From contig CALUFQ010000002.1 of assembly GCA_944319925.1 (NCBI GenBank), forward strand, positions 31,680 to 95,679: a stretch of DNA of 64,000 nucleotides, written 5' to 3'. The first letter of the stretch is position 1. The number at the start of each line of letters is the position of its first letter. Both the position numbers and the translations under genes were made by a program. The notes beneath the pieces are model-generated. The model had not been told where the DNA came from, did not search any database, and saw nothing but the letters and a program-made list of their open reading frames with translations. Source of the DNA: an uncultured Paraprevotella sp. (GTDB lineage: Bacteria > Bacteroidota > Bacteroidia > Bacteroidales > Bacteroidaceae). Below are positions 25,903 through 35,195 of this stretch, piece after piece.

Positions 25903-28755
25903 CTACCTGACAATGATGACGTTGGGGGATGAGAAGAAGTCCGGCGTGGTGTCCGACGGTGTTTTATGCGACTTTAGGGTGGTGAAGTGGTAAACCATGG
26001 TGAAAAGCACGTAAGAGGCTTTGGCGAAATTGCGTACCTCCCGCCTCCCCTTTCCATTGGGATAATATAGGTAAGAAAAGCCTGATTGCTGCCCCAACAA
26101 GTCGTAGCCTTCCGCCTTGACCGTGAGCCTGTTTTTCCATGTATTGAAGGACACTCCCAAATTCCAGATGTGTTCTTTATCCTTTCCTCCGGTCGCATTG
26201 AAGCCTTTGTAGGCGTTAAAGCCATAGCTGCTATACGCTCCCAATCCAAAGTTGAATGTGTAGGCCACGTCCAAATCCAGTGTGTAGCGTTGTGTCCGCC
26301 TTCCTTCATAGCCTTGGCTCCCCAACACGTCATAGCTCCACAACGGTTTGAGAGTGGCCTCGAATCCTTTATGGGCATAACCTGCCGACGGGCAAAGTGA
26401 GAAACGATGTGAACGTGTAACCGTTTTACGCGGCACAGAAACATCTGCTGTTTCGAAAAATCCCGTGCGGTGTTCATGATGGTAACTGGTTGACAACGCA
26501 TAGTTGAAATCACCTGCATATCTGCTCATGCGGAGCAATCCGTTTGCAGTCCAGTTTCCGCTGACATTCACATCACGCACATGGCGCACCCCTGTTTCCG
26601 GTTCGTAGGTAGTGAGCGTACTCGCCTCATTGGCAATCCCATTCCAATCAGCCGACAGATTCAACCATCTGTCATAATTGTAGGACAACATACCCCCATG
26701 GGAGACTGACGGTTTTAGTTTTTCGTTACCCTCCTTGATGGTCAGCGGGTCGTCGTTGTTGGGCACGGGTAGCAGGTGGTCTATTCCTGGCGGAAGGTTT
26801 GTGGCGGTATAGCTCAAGCTCAAAGTGTGTTTTCCGTTGTGGTAGGTGGTGCTGATTTTGGGGGAATAAACGATGGTGACGCGCATCGTGTCATTCTGCC
26901 GACTTTCCTGTTCGTAGTCAACATGCTGCAATGTAGGGGCAAGGCCGCAGGATACAACCATGTTCCATTTGCTGAAACGGGCACTCAGGCGGAGGGAAAG
27001 TTCGTGCCGTTGTTCATCGGAACAGTTCAGGTAACTGTATGCTTCGTTGCGTACTGCGTTGTCGGGAATGTAGAGCTTGTGACCGGAAATGTCGTCGGGA
27101 TTATCGGATGCCAGGTCGAAATAGTCTTTGTCATCGTGGTTCCGGTCATAGCCGTATTGGTATCTCAGGTTTATTGAACTCCTTTCGCCTAAAGATTGGG
27201 CATAAGACAAGCCGATGTTCATTTGCGTTTGGTTGGAGAGGTTTCGGCTGATACGGTCATACGTGTGGAGTGTGCCCGTATGTTGGAGGGTTACGCTCGT
27301 GTAGTCGCGGTTCATTTCGTCGGCGTCGGCATAGCGCAAGCCGAAGTCCAAGGCCAGGCTTTTATTCTTGCCTTTCCCGAAACGGTAGCTCATATTGCCT
27401 GTGATGTCGGCTGTTTTCCGTGTGCGTTCTACCCGAGAGTTATTTCGCCTGCTGTTCAGCAGTTCGCGGACAGACTCCGTGTCGCCATCGCCCGTCCCGT
27501 AAGAAGCGGCATACGTCTCTCCTAGCCCTCTGTCTTCACCTTGTGTCCGGGTGTGATTCAGTCGTGCGTTAACGTTCCAGTTGATTCGTTTCCCTTGTCC
27601 GTTGATGTCGAAAATCCCCCGTGCCGTTTGGTCGCGGAGGACACTTGTGTTTTCGCTTTGTTCAATCTGGCTGTTGTCTTGCAGGTACGTCTCATCGGAA
27701 ACCAACCTTCTGTCTCCAGTTTTCTTATACGCATAGTCAATGTTGCCACGCACATTGGCTTTATTCCCGAAACGTGAAAACAAAGCACCGACGGATTTCT
27801 CCTGGCGGCTTTCGGTGAAATAGTTGTTGATGGTTGTAAATTTGCCCAACGAAGTGAGAGATGAAGGCAAGGAGTTGAATTCCCCCTTGATGGAGGCTTC
27901 CCCCTTTCCCACCTTATGCCAGTTGAAGTCGCCTTGCCCCATGTAGTCATTGTCTTCGGCGGTCTTTCCGCCCTTGAGGTTGCCCGCGAGGAATGCATCC
28001 ACCGGTTCTTTCGTCTCCATGTCCATGATGGTCTGTTTGTCATCAACTCCGGAGGTGAGCGAGTCACCTTTCAACTCTTCATAAATTTTCAGGTATTTCA
28101 GGTGTTCTACGGGCATGTTGCGTAAGGCGATGGTGGCATCGTGTTTGAAAAATTCCTTGCCGTTCAGCCGCAGCTCGTCGATGGATTTGCCTAGATAGGT
28201 CAGTTTCCCATCTTCCGAACAATCCAATCCCGGCAACCGCCTCACCAAGTCAAGCAACATGGAACCTTTAGGCATCTCGTAAGCATCGGTGCGAAACAGC
28301 ACGGTGTCGCCGGACATATACATCTTCCTTAGTTTTTCCACAATCAAGGCTTCCCGCATGGTGATGGGCTGTGGCTCCATCCATATGGTGTCCATGTCTG
28401 CATCCAGTATGGGCTGTCCGGATCCGGCGAGGCTGGTTGGTGCCTTGACGTGTTGTTCATGTGGCTTCATGCCGATATAAGATAAGGTAAGGAGGATTCC
28501 GTTGGCATTACCTTCGAGGAAGCTGCTTTGTTTGAAGAAACCATTCCTATCTGTCGTGGCACTGAAAATGAATACGGAGTCGGGGAGTCCTACACAGCGG
28601 ATGGACACCCCGGGAAGCGGAGTGCCCTTCACGCCCTCCTCCACACTATATACATAGCCTTGCAGGCTCACTGTCAAGTCGTGATATGTAGTTTGTGCTT
28701 TGGCGGATATGACAGCCAAAGCACAAAGAAAAAACAGAAAGGAAGATTTAGGCAT
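25903..28755 (-). CDS. TonB-dependent-receptor-like outer-membrane beta-barrel protein
   Basis: Outer-membrane protein, probably for uptake or attachment of an unknown ligand. The 950 residues comprise a signal peptide (1-20, ending ISAKAQ), a carboxypeptidase-regulatory-like domain (about 30-105: GYVYSVEEGVKGTPLPGVSI), a plug-like region (about 120-260: MLLDLVRRLPGLDCSEDGKLTYLGKSIDELRLNGKEFF) and a long barrel domain of the outer-membrane-barrel (PF14905-like) type with alternating aromatic strands. There is no SusD partner. It starts 3 bases after the stop of a small exported protein gene, so the two form an operon. Codon use is more AT-rich than neighbours such as mutAB. Confidence 0.82.
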   Translation of the reverse strand: MPKSSFLFFLCALAVISAKAQTTYHDLTVSLQGYVYSVEEGVKGTPLPGVSIRCVGLPDSVFIFSATTDRNGFFKQSSFLEGNANGILLTLSYIGMKPHEQHVKAPTSLAGSGQPILDADMDTIWMEPQPITMREALIVEKLRKMYMSGDTVLFRTDAYEMPKGSMLLDLVRRLPGLDCSEDGKLTYLGKSIDELRLNGKEFFKHDATIALRNMPVEHLKYLKIYEELKGDSLTSGVDDKQTIMDMETKEPVDAFLAGNLKGGKTAEDNDYMGQGDFNWHKVGKGEASIKGEFNSLPSSLTSLGKFTTINNYFTESRQEKSVGALFSRFGNKANVRGNIDYAYKKTGDRRLVSDETYLQDNSQIEQSENTSVLRDQTARGIFDINGQGKRINWNVNARLNHTRTQGEDRGLGETYAASYGTGDGDTESVRELLNSRRNNSRVERTRKTADITGNMSYRFGKGKNKSLALDFGLRYADADEMNRDYTSVTLQHTGTLHTYDRISRNLSNQTQMNIGLSYAQSLGERSSINLRYQYGYDRNHDDKDYFDLASDNPDDISGHKLYIPDNAVRNEAYSYLNCSDEQRHELSLRLSARFSKWNMVVSCGLAPTLQHVDYEQESRQNDTMRVTIVYSPKISTTYHNGKHTLSLSYTATNLPPGIDHLLPVPNNDDPLTIKEGNEKLKPSVSHGGMLSYNYDRWLNLSADWNGIANEASTLTTYEPETGVRHVRDVNVSGNWTANGLLRMSRYAGDFNYALSTSYHHEHRTGFFETADVSVPRKTVTRSHRFSLCPSAGYAHKGFEATLKPLWSYDVLGSQGYEGRRTQRYTLDLDVAYTFNFGLGAYSSYGFNAYKGFNATGGKDKEHIWNLGVSFNTWKNRLTVKAEGYDLLGQQSGFSYLYYPNGKGRREVRNFAKASYVLFTMVYHFTTLKSHKTPSDTTPDFFSSPNVIIVR

Positions 28756-28758
28756 CTA

Positions 28759-29136
28759 TTAATATCTCGAATATACGACAATTACGCAATCTTCCCATAT
28801 ACCAACTGATTTTAAATAAGCCTCTAACTTGTTTTCCATTTCAAAAAGTGTAGAGTTAAGCTCTTCATTATCACTATATGAGACATAAAAGAGGTTAATT
28901 ATATGTCCTTTATCATTGACGGTCGTAAAATAGGTGACATTGTGTGGCAAGGCATTTTCCATGTTCTCAGTGAAGTACAACCCGCCTCCGTTGTATCTAA
29001 CTTCTATCCCTATACGTTGCACTTGTCGTTCCAAAACGAATGGCGTAATAGTATTCTCTGCAAATACGGAATTGCTTTGCACACAAAAGGCAGACAATCC
29101 CATACAAAGGGCTAATGAAAAGATGACTTTTTTCAT
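28759..29136 (-). CDS. Small exported protein of unknown function
   Basis: I do not recognise a family. The 125-residue protein has a clear signal peptide (MKKVIFSLALCMGLSAFC and on, cleavage near residue 26) followed by a short domain with a YNGGGLYFTENMENALPHNV segment and a mixed alpha/beta pattern. It is markedly AT-rich. It is first in an operon with the TonB-receptor-like gene and has a well-formed promoter, suggesting that the two act together at the cell envelope. Confidence 0.75.
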   Translation of the reverse strand: MKKVIFSLALCMGLSAFCVQSNSVFAENTITPFVLERQVQRIGIEVRYNGGGLYFTENMENALPHNVTYFTTVNDKGHIINLFYVSYSDNEELNSTLFEMENKLEAYLKSVGIWEDCVIVVYSRY

Positions 29137-29165
29137 ATTTCAACATTTATATGTTAAATCCACAA

Positions 29166-29196
29166 CAAAGATATATAAATAAAACAAAATGCGCAA
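29166..29196 (-). promoter_or_regulatory. Promoter of the small exported protein/TonB-receptor-like operon
   Basis: Minus strand TTG, 20 bases, then TATCTTTG (29166-29173). The leader would be about 25 bases. Confidence 0.7.
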
Positions 29197-29338
29197 TTTT
29201 TTTGCAAAAAAAACAAAACGAAGGAGAATTGCGGGCTGTCTGACACCTAAAAGTAGGAGAATAGACAGAAACGGCACAGTTCGCATTTTGGGGTATTTAT
29301 TATACTTTGCGCGGTATCATTTTGTGCAAAATGAATAA

Positions 29339-29412
29339 GTACTTACTTTGCCTTCGAAGTAGTACTTACTTGGCCAAATGAGATATACTTACTTGCCCAA
29401 GTAAGTATATCT
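29339..29412. repeat. Cluster of ACTTACTT repeats ending in a perfect palindrome
   Basis: Three direct copies of a 14-base unit (GTACTTACTTTGCC at 29339, GTACTTACTTGGCC at 29362, ATACTTACTTGCCC at 29385) spaced by 23 bases centre to centre; the third is also the left arm of a 15-bp perfect inverted repeat (29381-29395 with 29398-29412). The surrounding 344-base gap (29137-29480) is AT-rich and has no gene. Could be a protein-binding array or an unusual terminator for the phosphodiesterase gene. Confidence 0.8.
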
Positions 29413-29480
29413 TATTTTGGGGAGGTAGGTATCTTTGGGAAACCGGCTATTGCCTATGTGAAGAGCAAGAATCCCCACGT

Positions 29481-30008
29481 TTAGGAACTGTGCCCGTTTT
29501 TATCAAATGTCTTTTTTTTGCGCGGAATCTCAATAACTTCCAAATCCTTGAACTCCCGTCCGTCCACGGTGAAACGCACGAGGGTGCGCACCTTGTGCCA
29601 GCCCATCAGTCCGGCAGCTCCCGGGTTGATGTGCAATAAGCCGAGCTTCGGGTCGAACTGGATTTTGAGGATGTGCGAATGGCCGCAGATGAAAAGCCGT
29701 GGTGGGCGTTCGTAGAGTTGGCGGCGGATGCCCGGGGCGTAGCGGCCGGGATAGCCGCCGATGTGCGTCATGAGCACGTCGGCTTCTTCGCACCGCCAGC
29801 GTAGTTTCTCGCTGAACATCAGGCGCAGGTCGCCCCCGTCGCAGTTGCCGCATACGGCCCGCAGGGGGCGGAAGTCGGCCAACCGTTGCGCCACTTCCAC
29901 TGAACCGATGTCGCCCGCATGCCATATCTCGTCGCATTCGGCGAAATATTGCGTGTATTTTTCGTCCCAATAGCCATGCGTGTCGGAGAGCAGTCCGATG
30001 CGCTTCAT
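29481..30008 (-). CDS. YfcE/MJ0936-type metallophosphoesterase
   Basis: Small two-metal phosphodiesterase of the calcineurin-like superfamily. The 175 residues show the metal-binding motifs in order: DTH (Asp9, His11), HAGDIGS (about 31-37), GNCD (about 54-57), a THIGG motif, GHSH near 110 and NPGA. Natural substrate unknown; YfcE-type enzymes act on phosphodiesters in vitro. The start overlaps the stop of the upstream kinase-like gene by four bases (ATGA), so they are translationally coupled. The C-terminus is basic (PRKKKTFDKNG). Confidence 0.88.
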   Translation of the reverse strand: MKRIGLLSDTHGYWDEKYTQYFAECDEIWHAGDIGSVEVAQRLADFRPLRAVCGNCDGGDLRLMFSEKLRWRCEEADVLMTHIGGYPGRYAPGIRRQLYERPPRLFICGHSHILKIQFDPKLGLLHINPGAAGLMGWHKVRTLVRFTVDGREFKDLEVIEIPRKKKTFDKNGHSS

Positions 30009-30625
30009 AATTTCAGCTTTTGCTGGATAAATTCCTCAATGATTCTTGTAGTGGCATCAATACCCAATGCCGAGGAGTTGATGCAGAAGTCGTATGAAGC
30101 CGCCGCGCCCCAAGTTTTGGCACTATAATAATTATAGTAGCTGGCGCGTTTTTCGTCCCCGTCAAGGCAAGCCTTTTCGGCTTCTTTCTCCGTGACGCCT
30201 GTCATTTCGACCACTCGTTTGATGCGGTCGGGCATGTCGGCCGTGATGAAGATATCGACTTTGTTGGGGAAGTCGCGCAGGATGTAGTCGGCACAACGGC
30301 CTACGAATACGCAGGAATGCGCCTGGGCTGCCTTGCGGATGGCGTCGCTTTGGAACTTGAAGAGCGACTCGTCGCTGAGTTGGTTGGCGTAGGGGTTAGT
30401 ACCCCCGAACAACGGGGCGAAGGGGCTGAAGAGCAGTTTCAGGAAACCTTTGTGCTCGTCGTTCCGTTCGAAGAACCGTTTGTCGAATCCGCTTTCCTTG
30501 GCGGCCAAGTCTAGCAGTTCCTTGTCGTAGAACTTGATGCCGAAGTCCTGCGCGATGCGGTTGCCAATAACGCGTCCTCCGCTGCCGAGCTGGCGGCCTA
30601 CGTTGATGATGACATGTTTGTCCAT
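30005..30625 (-). CDS. Cytidylate-kinase-like family protein
   Basis: P-loop kinase of the cytidylate-kinase-like family (PF13189 type), distinct from the housekeeping Cmk. The 206-residue protein has an N-terminal nucleotide-binding loop GRQLGSGGRVIG (about 10-21), a YDKELLDLAAKESG segment, and the central VGRCADYIL motif. Substrate unknown. It sits between a MATE exporter gene (6 bases upstream) and a phosphodiesterase gene (4-base overlap), so all three are probably one operon. Confidence 0.85.
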   Translation of the reverse strand: MDKHVIINVGRQLGSGGRVIGNRIAQDFGIKFYDKELLDLAAKESGFDKRFFERNDEHKGFLKLLFSPFAPLFGGTNPYANQLSDESLFKFQSDAIRKAAQAHSCVFVGRCADYILRDFPNKVDIFITADMPDRIKRVVEMTGVTEKEAEKACLDGDEKRASYYNYYSAKTWGAAASYDFCINSSALGIDATTRIIEEFIQQKLKL

Positions 30626-30631
30626 AGTATC

Positions 30632-31984
30632 TTATGCATTTAATTTTTGAAATTTCCGATATTCGGGGATGAGCATGGCCGCAGCCACGAAGCAGGCAAC
30701 GAGGTCGGCGCAGGGCATGGATAGCCACACGCCTTTCACGCCCATATATTGGGGCAGGATGATGAGCATGGGGATGAGAAAGATGAGCTGCCGCGTGAGC
30801 GACAGGAAGATGCTCTTGTTGGCCTTGCCGATGCTTTGGAAGAAGTTGGTCGTCACCATCTGCATGCCGATGAGCGGGTAGAACATCACGACGATGCGCA
30901 TGCCCTTGACCGCGATGTCGATGAGCTCTTCATCCGTGGTGAAGGCGCGGACGCACCATTCCGGGATGATTTCGCCCACGAGGAATCCGGCGGTGGTGAC
31001 TAGCGTGGCCCATAACATGGTCTGGCGCAGCACTTTCAGCACTCGGTCGTAGCGTTGGGCGCCATAGTTATAGCCCGCGATGGGCTGCATGCCTTGGTTG
31101 ATGCCGATGACAATCATGATGAACAGGAAGGCCAGGCGGTTGACGATGCCATACGCGCCGATGGCCAGGTCGCCTCCGTAATGTCCCAATCCCCGGTTGA
31201 TAAGGATGACGATGATGCAGGCGCAGCTGTTCATGAGGAAAGGCGACATGCCGATGCCCAATGTGTCTTTCACGATTTTGCTTCTCAACTTATACGTGCC
31301 ACGCTTGAAGTGGATGAGTTCGTCCGGCTTGCTGAACACGTGCAGCTGCCACAGCAACGAGATGATTTGTGCCAAGATGGTGGCGGTGGCCGAACCGCGG
31401 ATGCCCATGTCTAGTCCATAGATGAAGAGCGGGTTGAGGATGGTGTTCACGATTACGGCCAGAATCGTGGCGTTCATGGACAGGCGTGGATGGCCGGCCG
31501 AACGAAGCACGGAGTTCAGCGTCAGGTAACTGTGCGTGATGATGTTGCCCGCCAGGATGATTTCCATGTATTCCCGTGCGTAGGGAAGGGTGGCTTCGCT
31601 CGCGCCGAAGAAATAGAGGATGGGATCGAGGAAAATGAGTGAGACCACGGTGAACGCCAAACCGAGGATGATGGTCAGGCTGATGACGTTGCCGAAAATT
31701 TGTTGTGCGGATTCATAATCTTTCTGCCCCAATTTCACGGAAATCAGCGTGGATGCGCCCACGCCCACCATCGCACCGAACGCTGCGGAGAGGTTCATGA
31801 AGGGGAACGTCAGCGCCAATCCGGAAATGGCCAATGCGCCTACGCCATGTCCGATGAAGATGCTGTCCACCATGTTGTAGAGTGAAGACGCCGTCATGGC
31901 GATGATGGCCGGGACGGCATATTGCCCAAGGAGTTTTCCGATGGGAAGTACGCCTAGATCCAAAGGCGAATTGGAATGTGCCAT
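30632..31984 (-). CDS. MATE family efflux transporter
   Basis: Inner-membrane exporter, coupled to Na+ or H+, for drugs or metabolites. The 450 residues form about 12 helices in two related halves, beginning PIGKLLGQYAVPAIIAMTAS and with the DSIFIGHGVGALAISGLAL and SVLRSAGHPRLSMN signatures of the family. It has its own -7 box and is the first gene of a three-gene unit with the kinase-like protein and the phosphodiesterase, divergent from the mmd operon. Confidence 0.92.
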   Translation of the reverse strand: MAHSNSPLDLGVLPIGKLLGQYAVPAIIAMTASSLYNMVDSIFIGHGVGALAISGLALTFPFMNLSAAFGAMVGVGASTLISVKLGQKDYESAQQIFGNVISLTIILGLAFTVVSLIFLDPILYFFGASEATLPYAREYMEIILAGNIITHSYLTLNSVLRSAGHPRLSMNATILAVIVNTILNPLFIYGLDMGIRGSATATILAQIISLLWQLHVFSKPDELIHFKRGTYKLRSKIVKDTLGIGMSPFLMNSCACIIVILINRGLGHYGGDLAIGAYGIVNRLAFLFIMIVIGINQGMQPIAGYNYGAQRYDRVLKVLRQTMLWATLVTTAGFLVGEIIPEWCVRAFTTDEELIDIAVKGMRIVVMFYPLIGMQMVTTNFFQSIGKANKSIFLSLTRQLIFLIPMLIILPQYMGVKGVWLSMPCADLVACFVAAAMLIPEYRKFQKLNA

Positions 31985-32006
31985 ATTCTATTTTGTTTTA
32001 TGTAAG

Positions 32007-32014
32007 CAAAGTTA
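32007..32014 (-). promoter_or_regulatory. -7 promoter box of the MATE operon
   Basis: TAACTTTG on the minus strand, 23 bases before the MATE start codon. Confidence 0.6.
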
Positions 32015-32089
32015 GTAAAAAACGCGCCAACCGCAGGCGTTTTTATACTATTTTTTCACATCGGAAAGCTTATTGCGGATTCTTTTTAT

Positions 32090-32097
32090 TACCTTTG
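32090..32097 (+). promoter_or_regulatory. -7 promoter box of the mmd operon
   Basis: TACCTTTG on the plus strand. The leader to the mmdA ATG is about 75 bases and contains a GC-rich imperfect hairpin (GCCTC...GAGGC around 32117-32135), longer than other leaders here. Confidence 0.6.
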
Positions 32098-32176
32098 CTC
32101 CCGCATGGCAAGGACATGCCTCGCCGCAGTGGAGGCGGGGAAAAATGACGGATAGTTCTTAAATCACAGGTATATT

Positions 32177-33730
32177 ATGAGTAATCAGTTAGAGAGAATC
32201 AAGGAATTGGTGGAACTCCGTGCCAAGGCACGTATGGGTGGCGGTGAAAAGGCCATTGAGAAACAGCACGCGCGGGGCAAATACACGGCCCGCGAGCGCA
32301 TCGACATGTTGCTGGACGAGGGCAGCTTCGAGGAGATGGACATGTTCAAGCTCCACCGCTGCACGAACTTCGGCATGGAGAAGAAGCAGTTCCTGGGCGA
32401 CGGCGTGGTGACCGGCAGCGGCACCATTGATGGCCGCTTGGTTTATGTCTTCGCGCAGGACTTCACCGTCAACGGCGGCTCGCTGTCCGAGACGATGGCC
32501 GAGAAAATCTGCAAGGTGATGGACCAGGCCATGAAGATGGGTGCGCCCTGCATCGGGCTGAACGACTCCGGCGGCGCGCGCATCCAGGAGGGCATCAACG
32601 CCTTGGGCGGCTATGCCAGCATTTTCCAGCGTAATATTGAGGCATCCGGCGTGATTCCTCAGATTTCAGGCATCTTCGGCCCGTGCGCCGGCGGTGCGGT
32701 ATATTCCCCGGCCTTGACAGACTTCACTTTGATGATGGAAGGTACGTCCTACATGTTCCTCACCGGGCCGAAGGTGGTGAAGACGGTGACGGGCGAGGAC
32801 GTGTCGCAGGAAGACCTGGGCGGCGCGAGCGTGCATGCCACCAAGTCGGGCGTGACGCACTTCACGGCGGCCACGGAGGAAGAGGCGATGCAGATGATCC
32901 GCACGTTGATCAGCTATATCCCCCAAAACAACATGGAAGAGGCTCCGCGCGTGGAGTGCAGCGACCCCATCAACCGCGTGGAGGACTTCCTCAACGAGAT
33001 TATCCCTGACAACCCGAACCAGGCCTACGACATGTACGAGGTCATCGGTGCGATTGTGGACAACGGCGAGTTCTTCGAGGTGCAGCCGGACTACGCGAAG
33101 AATATCATCGTGGGTTTCGCCCGCTTCAACGGGCAGAGCGTGGGCATCGTGGCCAACCAACCCAAATGCTACGCCGGTGTGCTCGACTGCAACGCGAGCC
33201 GCAAGGGCGCGCGTTTTGTACGTTTCTGCGACGCGTTCAACATCCCGTTGGTGACGCTCGTCGATGTGCCGGGCTTCCTTCCGGGCACGGGCCAGGAATA
33301 CAACGCCGTCATCCTCCACGGTGCGAAGCTGCTTTACGCCTATGGCGAGGCCACGGTGCCCAAGGTGACGGTGACGTTGCGCAAGAGCTACGGCGGTTCC
33401 CACATCGTGATGAGCTGCAAGCAGCTGCGTGGCGACATCAACTACGCCTGGCCTTCGGCCGAGATCGCGGTGATGGGCGCCGAGGGCGCGGTGGCCGTGC
33501 TCTACGCCAAGGAGGCGAAGGCGGCAGAAGACCCGCAGGCGTTCCTGAAGGAGAAGGAGGACGAGTACAACAAGCTCTTCACCAATCCCTACCAGGCGGC
33601 GAAGTATGGCTACATCGACGACGTGATTGAGCCGCGCAACACGCGCTTCCGCGTCATCCGTGCCTTGGCGCAGCTGCAGACCAAGAAACTTTCCAACCCG
33701 GTGAAGAAGCACGGGAATATTCCATTGTAA
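32177..33730 (+). CDS. mmdA: Methylmalonyl-CoA decarboxylase / propionyl-CoA carboxylase carboxyltransferase subunit
   Basis: Transfers the carboxyl group from methylmalonyl-CoA to the biotin of the carrier subunit, the first step of the Na+-pumping decarboxylase. The 517 residues are the normal length of this carboxyltransferase, with both crotonase-type halves: the acyl-CoA half ([20 protein letters not shown], oxyanion GPCAGGAVY) and the biotin half ([30 protein letters not shown]). It is first in an operon with a lamin-tail/OadG fusion, a biotin carrier and the membrane beta subunit, which favours decarboxylation with Na+ export over ATP-dependent carboxylation. Confidence 0.95.
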   Translation: MSNQLERIKELVELRAKARMGGGEKAIEKQHARGKYTARERIDMLLDEGSFEEMDMFKLHRCTNFGMEKKQFLGDGVVTGSGTIDGRLVYVFAQDFTVNGGSLSETMAEKICKVMDQAMKMGAPCIGLNDSGGARIQEGINALGGYASIFQRNIEASGVIPQISGIFGPCAGGAVYSPALTDFTLMMEGTSYMFLTGPKVVKTVTGEDVSQEDLGGASVHATKSGVTHFTAATEEEAMQMIRTLISYIPQNNMEEAPRVECSDPINRVEDFLNEIIPDNPNQAYDMYEVIGAIVDNGEFFEVQPDYAKNIIVGFARFNGQSVGIVANQPKCYAGVLDCNASRKGARFVRFCDAFNIPLVTLVDVPGFLPGTGQEYNAVILHGAKLLYAYGEATVPKVTVTLRKSYGGSHIVMSCKQLRGDINYAWPSAEIAVMGAEGAVAVLYAKEAKAAEDPQAFLKEKEDEYNKLFTNPYQAAKYGYIDDVIEPRNTRFRVIRALAQLQTKKLSNPVKKHGNIPL

Positions 33731-33745
33731 TCTGTTAAAACCAAA

Positions 33746-34717
33746 ATGATGATACATAAAAGATTTTTAGGTATCCTTGTGGGGCTGGTCGCTGTGGTCG
33801 CGGCCTTCGGACAAGGGGCGCGCAGCTTTAAAATCAGCGAGGTGGTGGTGACCAACACAGACGGCCTCATTGACGAATACGGCGAGCGTTCCGGGTGGAT
33901 AGAAATTGCCAACACCTCATGGGGAACCATCAACATCCGCAGTTGTTACCTGACCACCAACCGCGCGGCACTGAATGAGGAACTTTCCGTGCCGGAACGG
34001 GTGAAATTGATGTCGCTGATACCGAAAGGCGATTCGCGTACCAATTTGTCCGCACAACAGCGCATCGTGTTTTTTGCTGACGGGCGTACCAATTTGGGTA
34101 CACTGCACACCAATTTCAAGTTGGAAGAAGGCAAGCCGAACTTCATCGCGCTCTTTGATGGAAACGGCAAAACGTTGCTTGACTCGGTGACGGTGCCGCC
34201 GTTGGCCGAAAACCAGGCCTATGCCAGGGTGCACGACACGGAAACGGACAGCTATACCTGGCTGGTGCTCGATGAAGACGAAGTGACTCCCGGTTCATCC
34301 AATGTGGGACAAGGCCAGGTGGAGGACAAAGTGGCTGAGTGGAAAGAGAAAGACCCTTATGGTGTCGCGATGTCCATCATCGCCATGGGCGTGGTGTTTG
34401 TCGCCCTTATCGCCCTATACGTGTTCTTCCGTTTGTTCGGTTACGCGTGGTCCATGTTGTCCAAGATGTCGCGTGTGCGGGCCATCCGTGCCGTGCGCGA
34501 GCAGGCCGACAAGGCTGCCGTCATGGCCAAGCAGGGCATGGAGACCAAGGGGGTGGACATGAAAATCTATATGGCCCTTATCGCCATGGCTTTGAAGGAA
34601 TACGAGGAGGACGTACACGACGTGGAAAGCAATGTGCTGACCTATCACACGGACGAACATTCCGAATGGAGCGCGAAGGGATTCACCATGCGCGAATGGC
34701 CTGAGAACCTGCATTAA
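33746..34717 (+). CDS. Lamin-tail domain fused to OadG-type gamma subunit
   Basis: Probable gamma subunit that holds the decarboxylase complex together, with an added domain. The 323-residue protein has a signal peptide or first helix (about 1-22), a lamin-tail-like beta domain (about 28-185: FKISEVVVTNTDGLIDEYGERSGWIEIAN and a late TPGSSN), then one transmembrane helix (about 208-232) of OadG type and a cytosolic tail rich in Lys/Glu. An ordinary OadG is about 80-100 residues. The topology predicted is lamin-tail domain in the periplasm and tail in the cytosol. Gaps to neighbours are 15 and 33 bases. Confidence 0.82.
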   Translation: MMIHKRFLGILVGLVAVVAAFGQGARSFKISEVVVTNTDGLIDEYGERSGWIEIANTSWGTINIRSCYLTTNRAALNEELSVPERVKLMSLIPKGDSRTNLSAQQRIVFFADGRTNLGTLHTNFKLEEGKPNFIALFDGNGKTLLDSVTVPPLAENQAYARVHDTETDSYTWLVLDEDEVTPGSSNVGQGQVEDKVAEWKEKDPYGVAMSIIAMGVVFVALIALYVFFRLFGYAWSMLSKMSRVRAIRAVREQADKAAVMAKQGMETKGVDMKIYMALIAMALKEYEEDVHDVESNVLTYHTDEHSEWSAKGFTMREWPENLH

Positions 34718-34750
34718 TCAGTATAACCCATCAAATCAAAAAGCAACGTC

Positions 34751-35191
34751 ATGAAAGAATATAAATATAAAGTGAAAGGTGCCGAGTACACCGTGAGAAT
34801 CGAAGAGGTGGAAGGAAACTTGGCCAAAGTGGAAGTGAACGGAATCCCGTTCGAGGTGGAAATGGAGCGTCCGATGCACCTGACGCACAAGCCGGTCATC
34901 CGTCCGGTGGCGCATGTGCACCACGGCCCGGTGACACCGGCGGTGGATGCCCAGCAGCCTGAACAGCCGAAAGGGAAGGGCACGGCCGTGCGTTCCCCGT
35001 TGCCCGGCACCATCAATGCCGTGGCTGTCAACGTGGGCCAGGAAGTGAAGAAAGGCCAGACGGTCGTGGTGCTCGAAGCCATGAAGATGGAAAATAACAT
35101 CGGTGCGGAATGCGACGGTACCATCACCGCCGTGCATGTCAGCAAGGGCGATTCCGTCCGTGAAGGTGCAATCTTGGTAACAATCGGTTAA
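34751..35191 (+). CDS. mmdC: Biotin carboxyl carrier subunit of methylmalonyl-CoA decarboxylase
   Basis: Carries the carboxyl group on biotin between the carboxyltransferase and the membrane subunit. The 146-residue protein has an N-terminal beta domain (1-50), a Pro/Ala/His-rich flexible linker (about 55-80) and a C-terminal biotinyl domain with the attachment lysine Lys112 in EAMKMEN. It lies between the OadG-like gene and mmdB (4 bases upstream of the latter), as in Na+-dependent decarboxylase operons. Confidence 0.93.
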   Translation: MKEYKYKVKGAEYTVRIEEVEGNLAKVEVNGIPFEVEMERPMHLTHKPVIRPVAHVHHGPVTPAVDAQQPEQPKGKGTAVRSPLPGTINAVAVNVGQEVKKGQTVVVLEAMKMENNIGAECDGTITAVHVSKGDSVREGAILVTIG

Positions 35192-35195
35192 GCGT

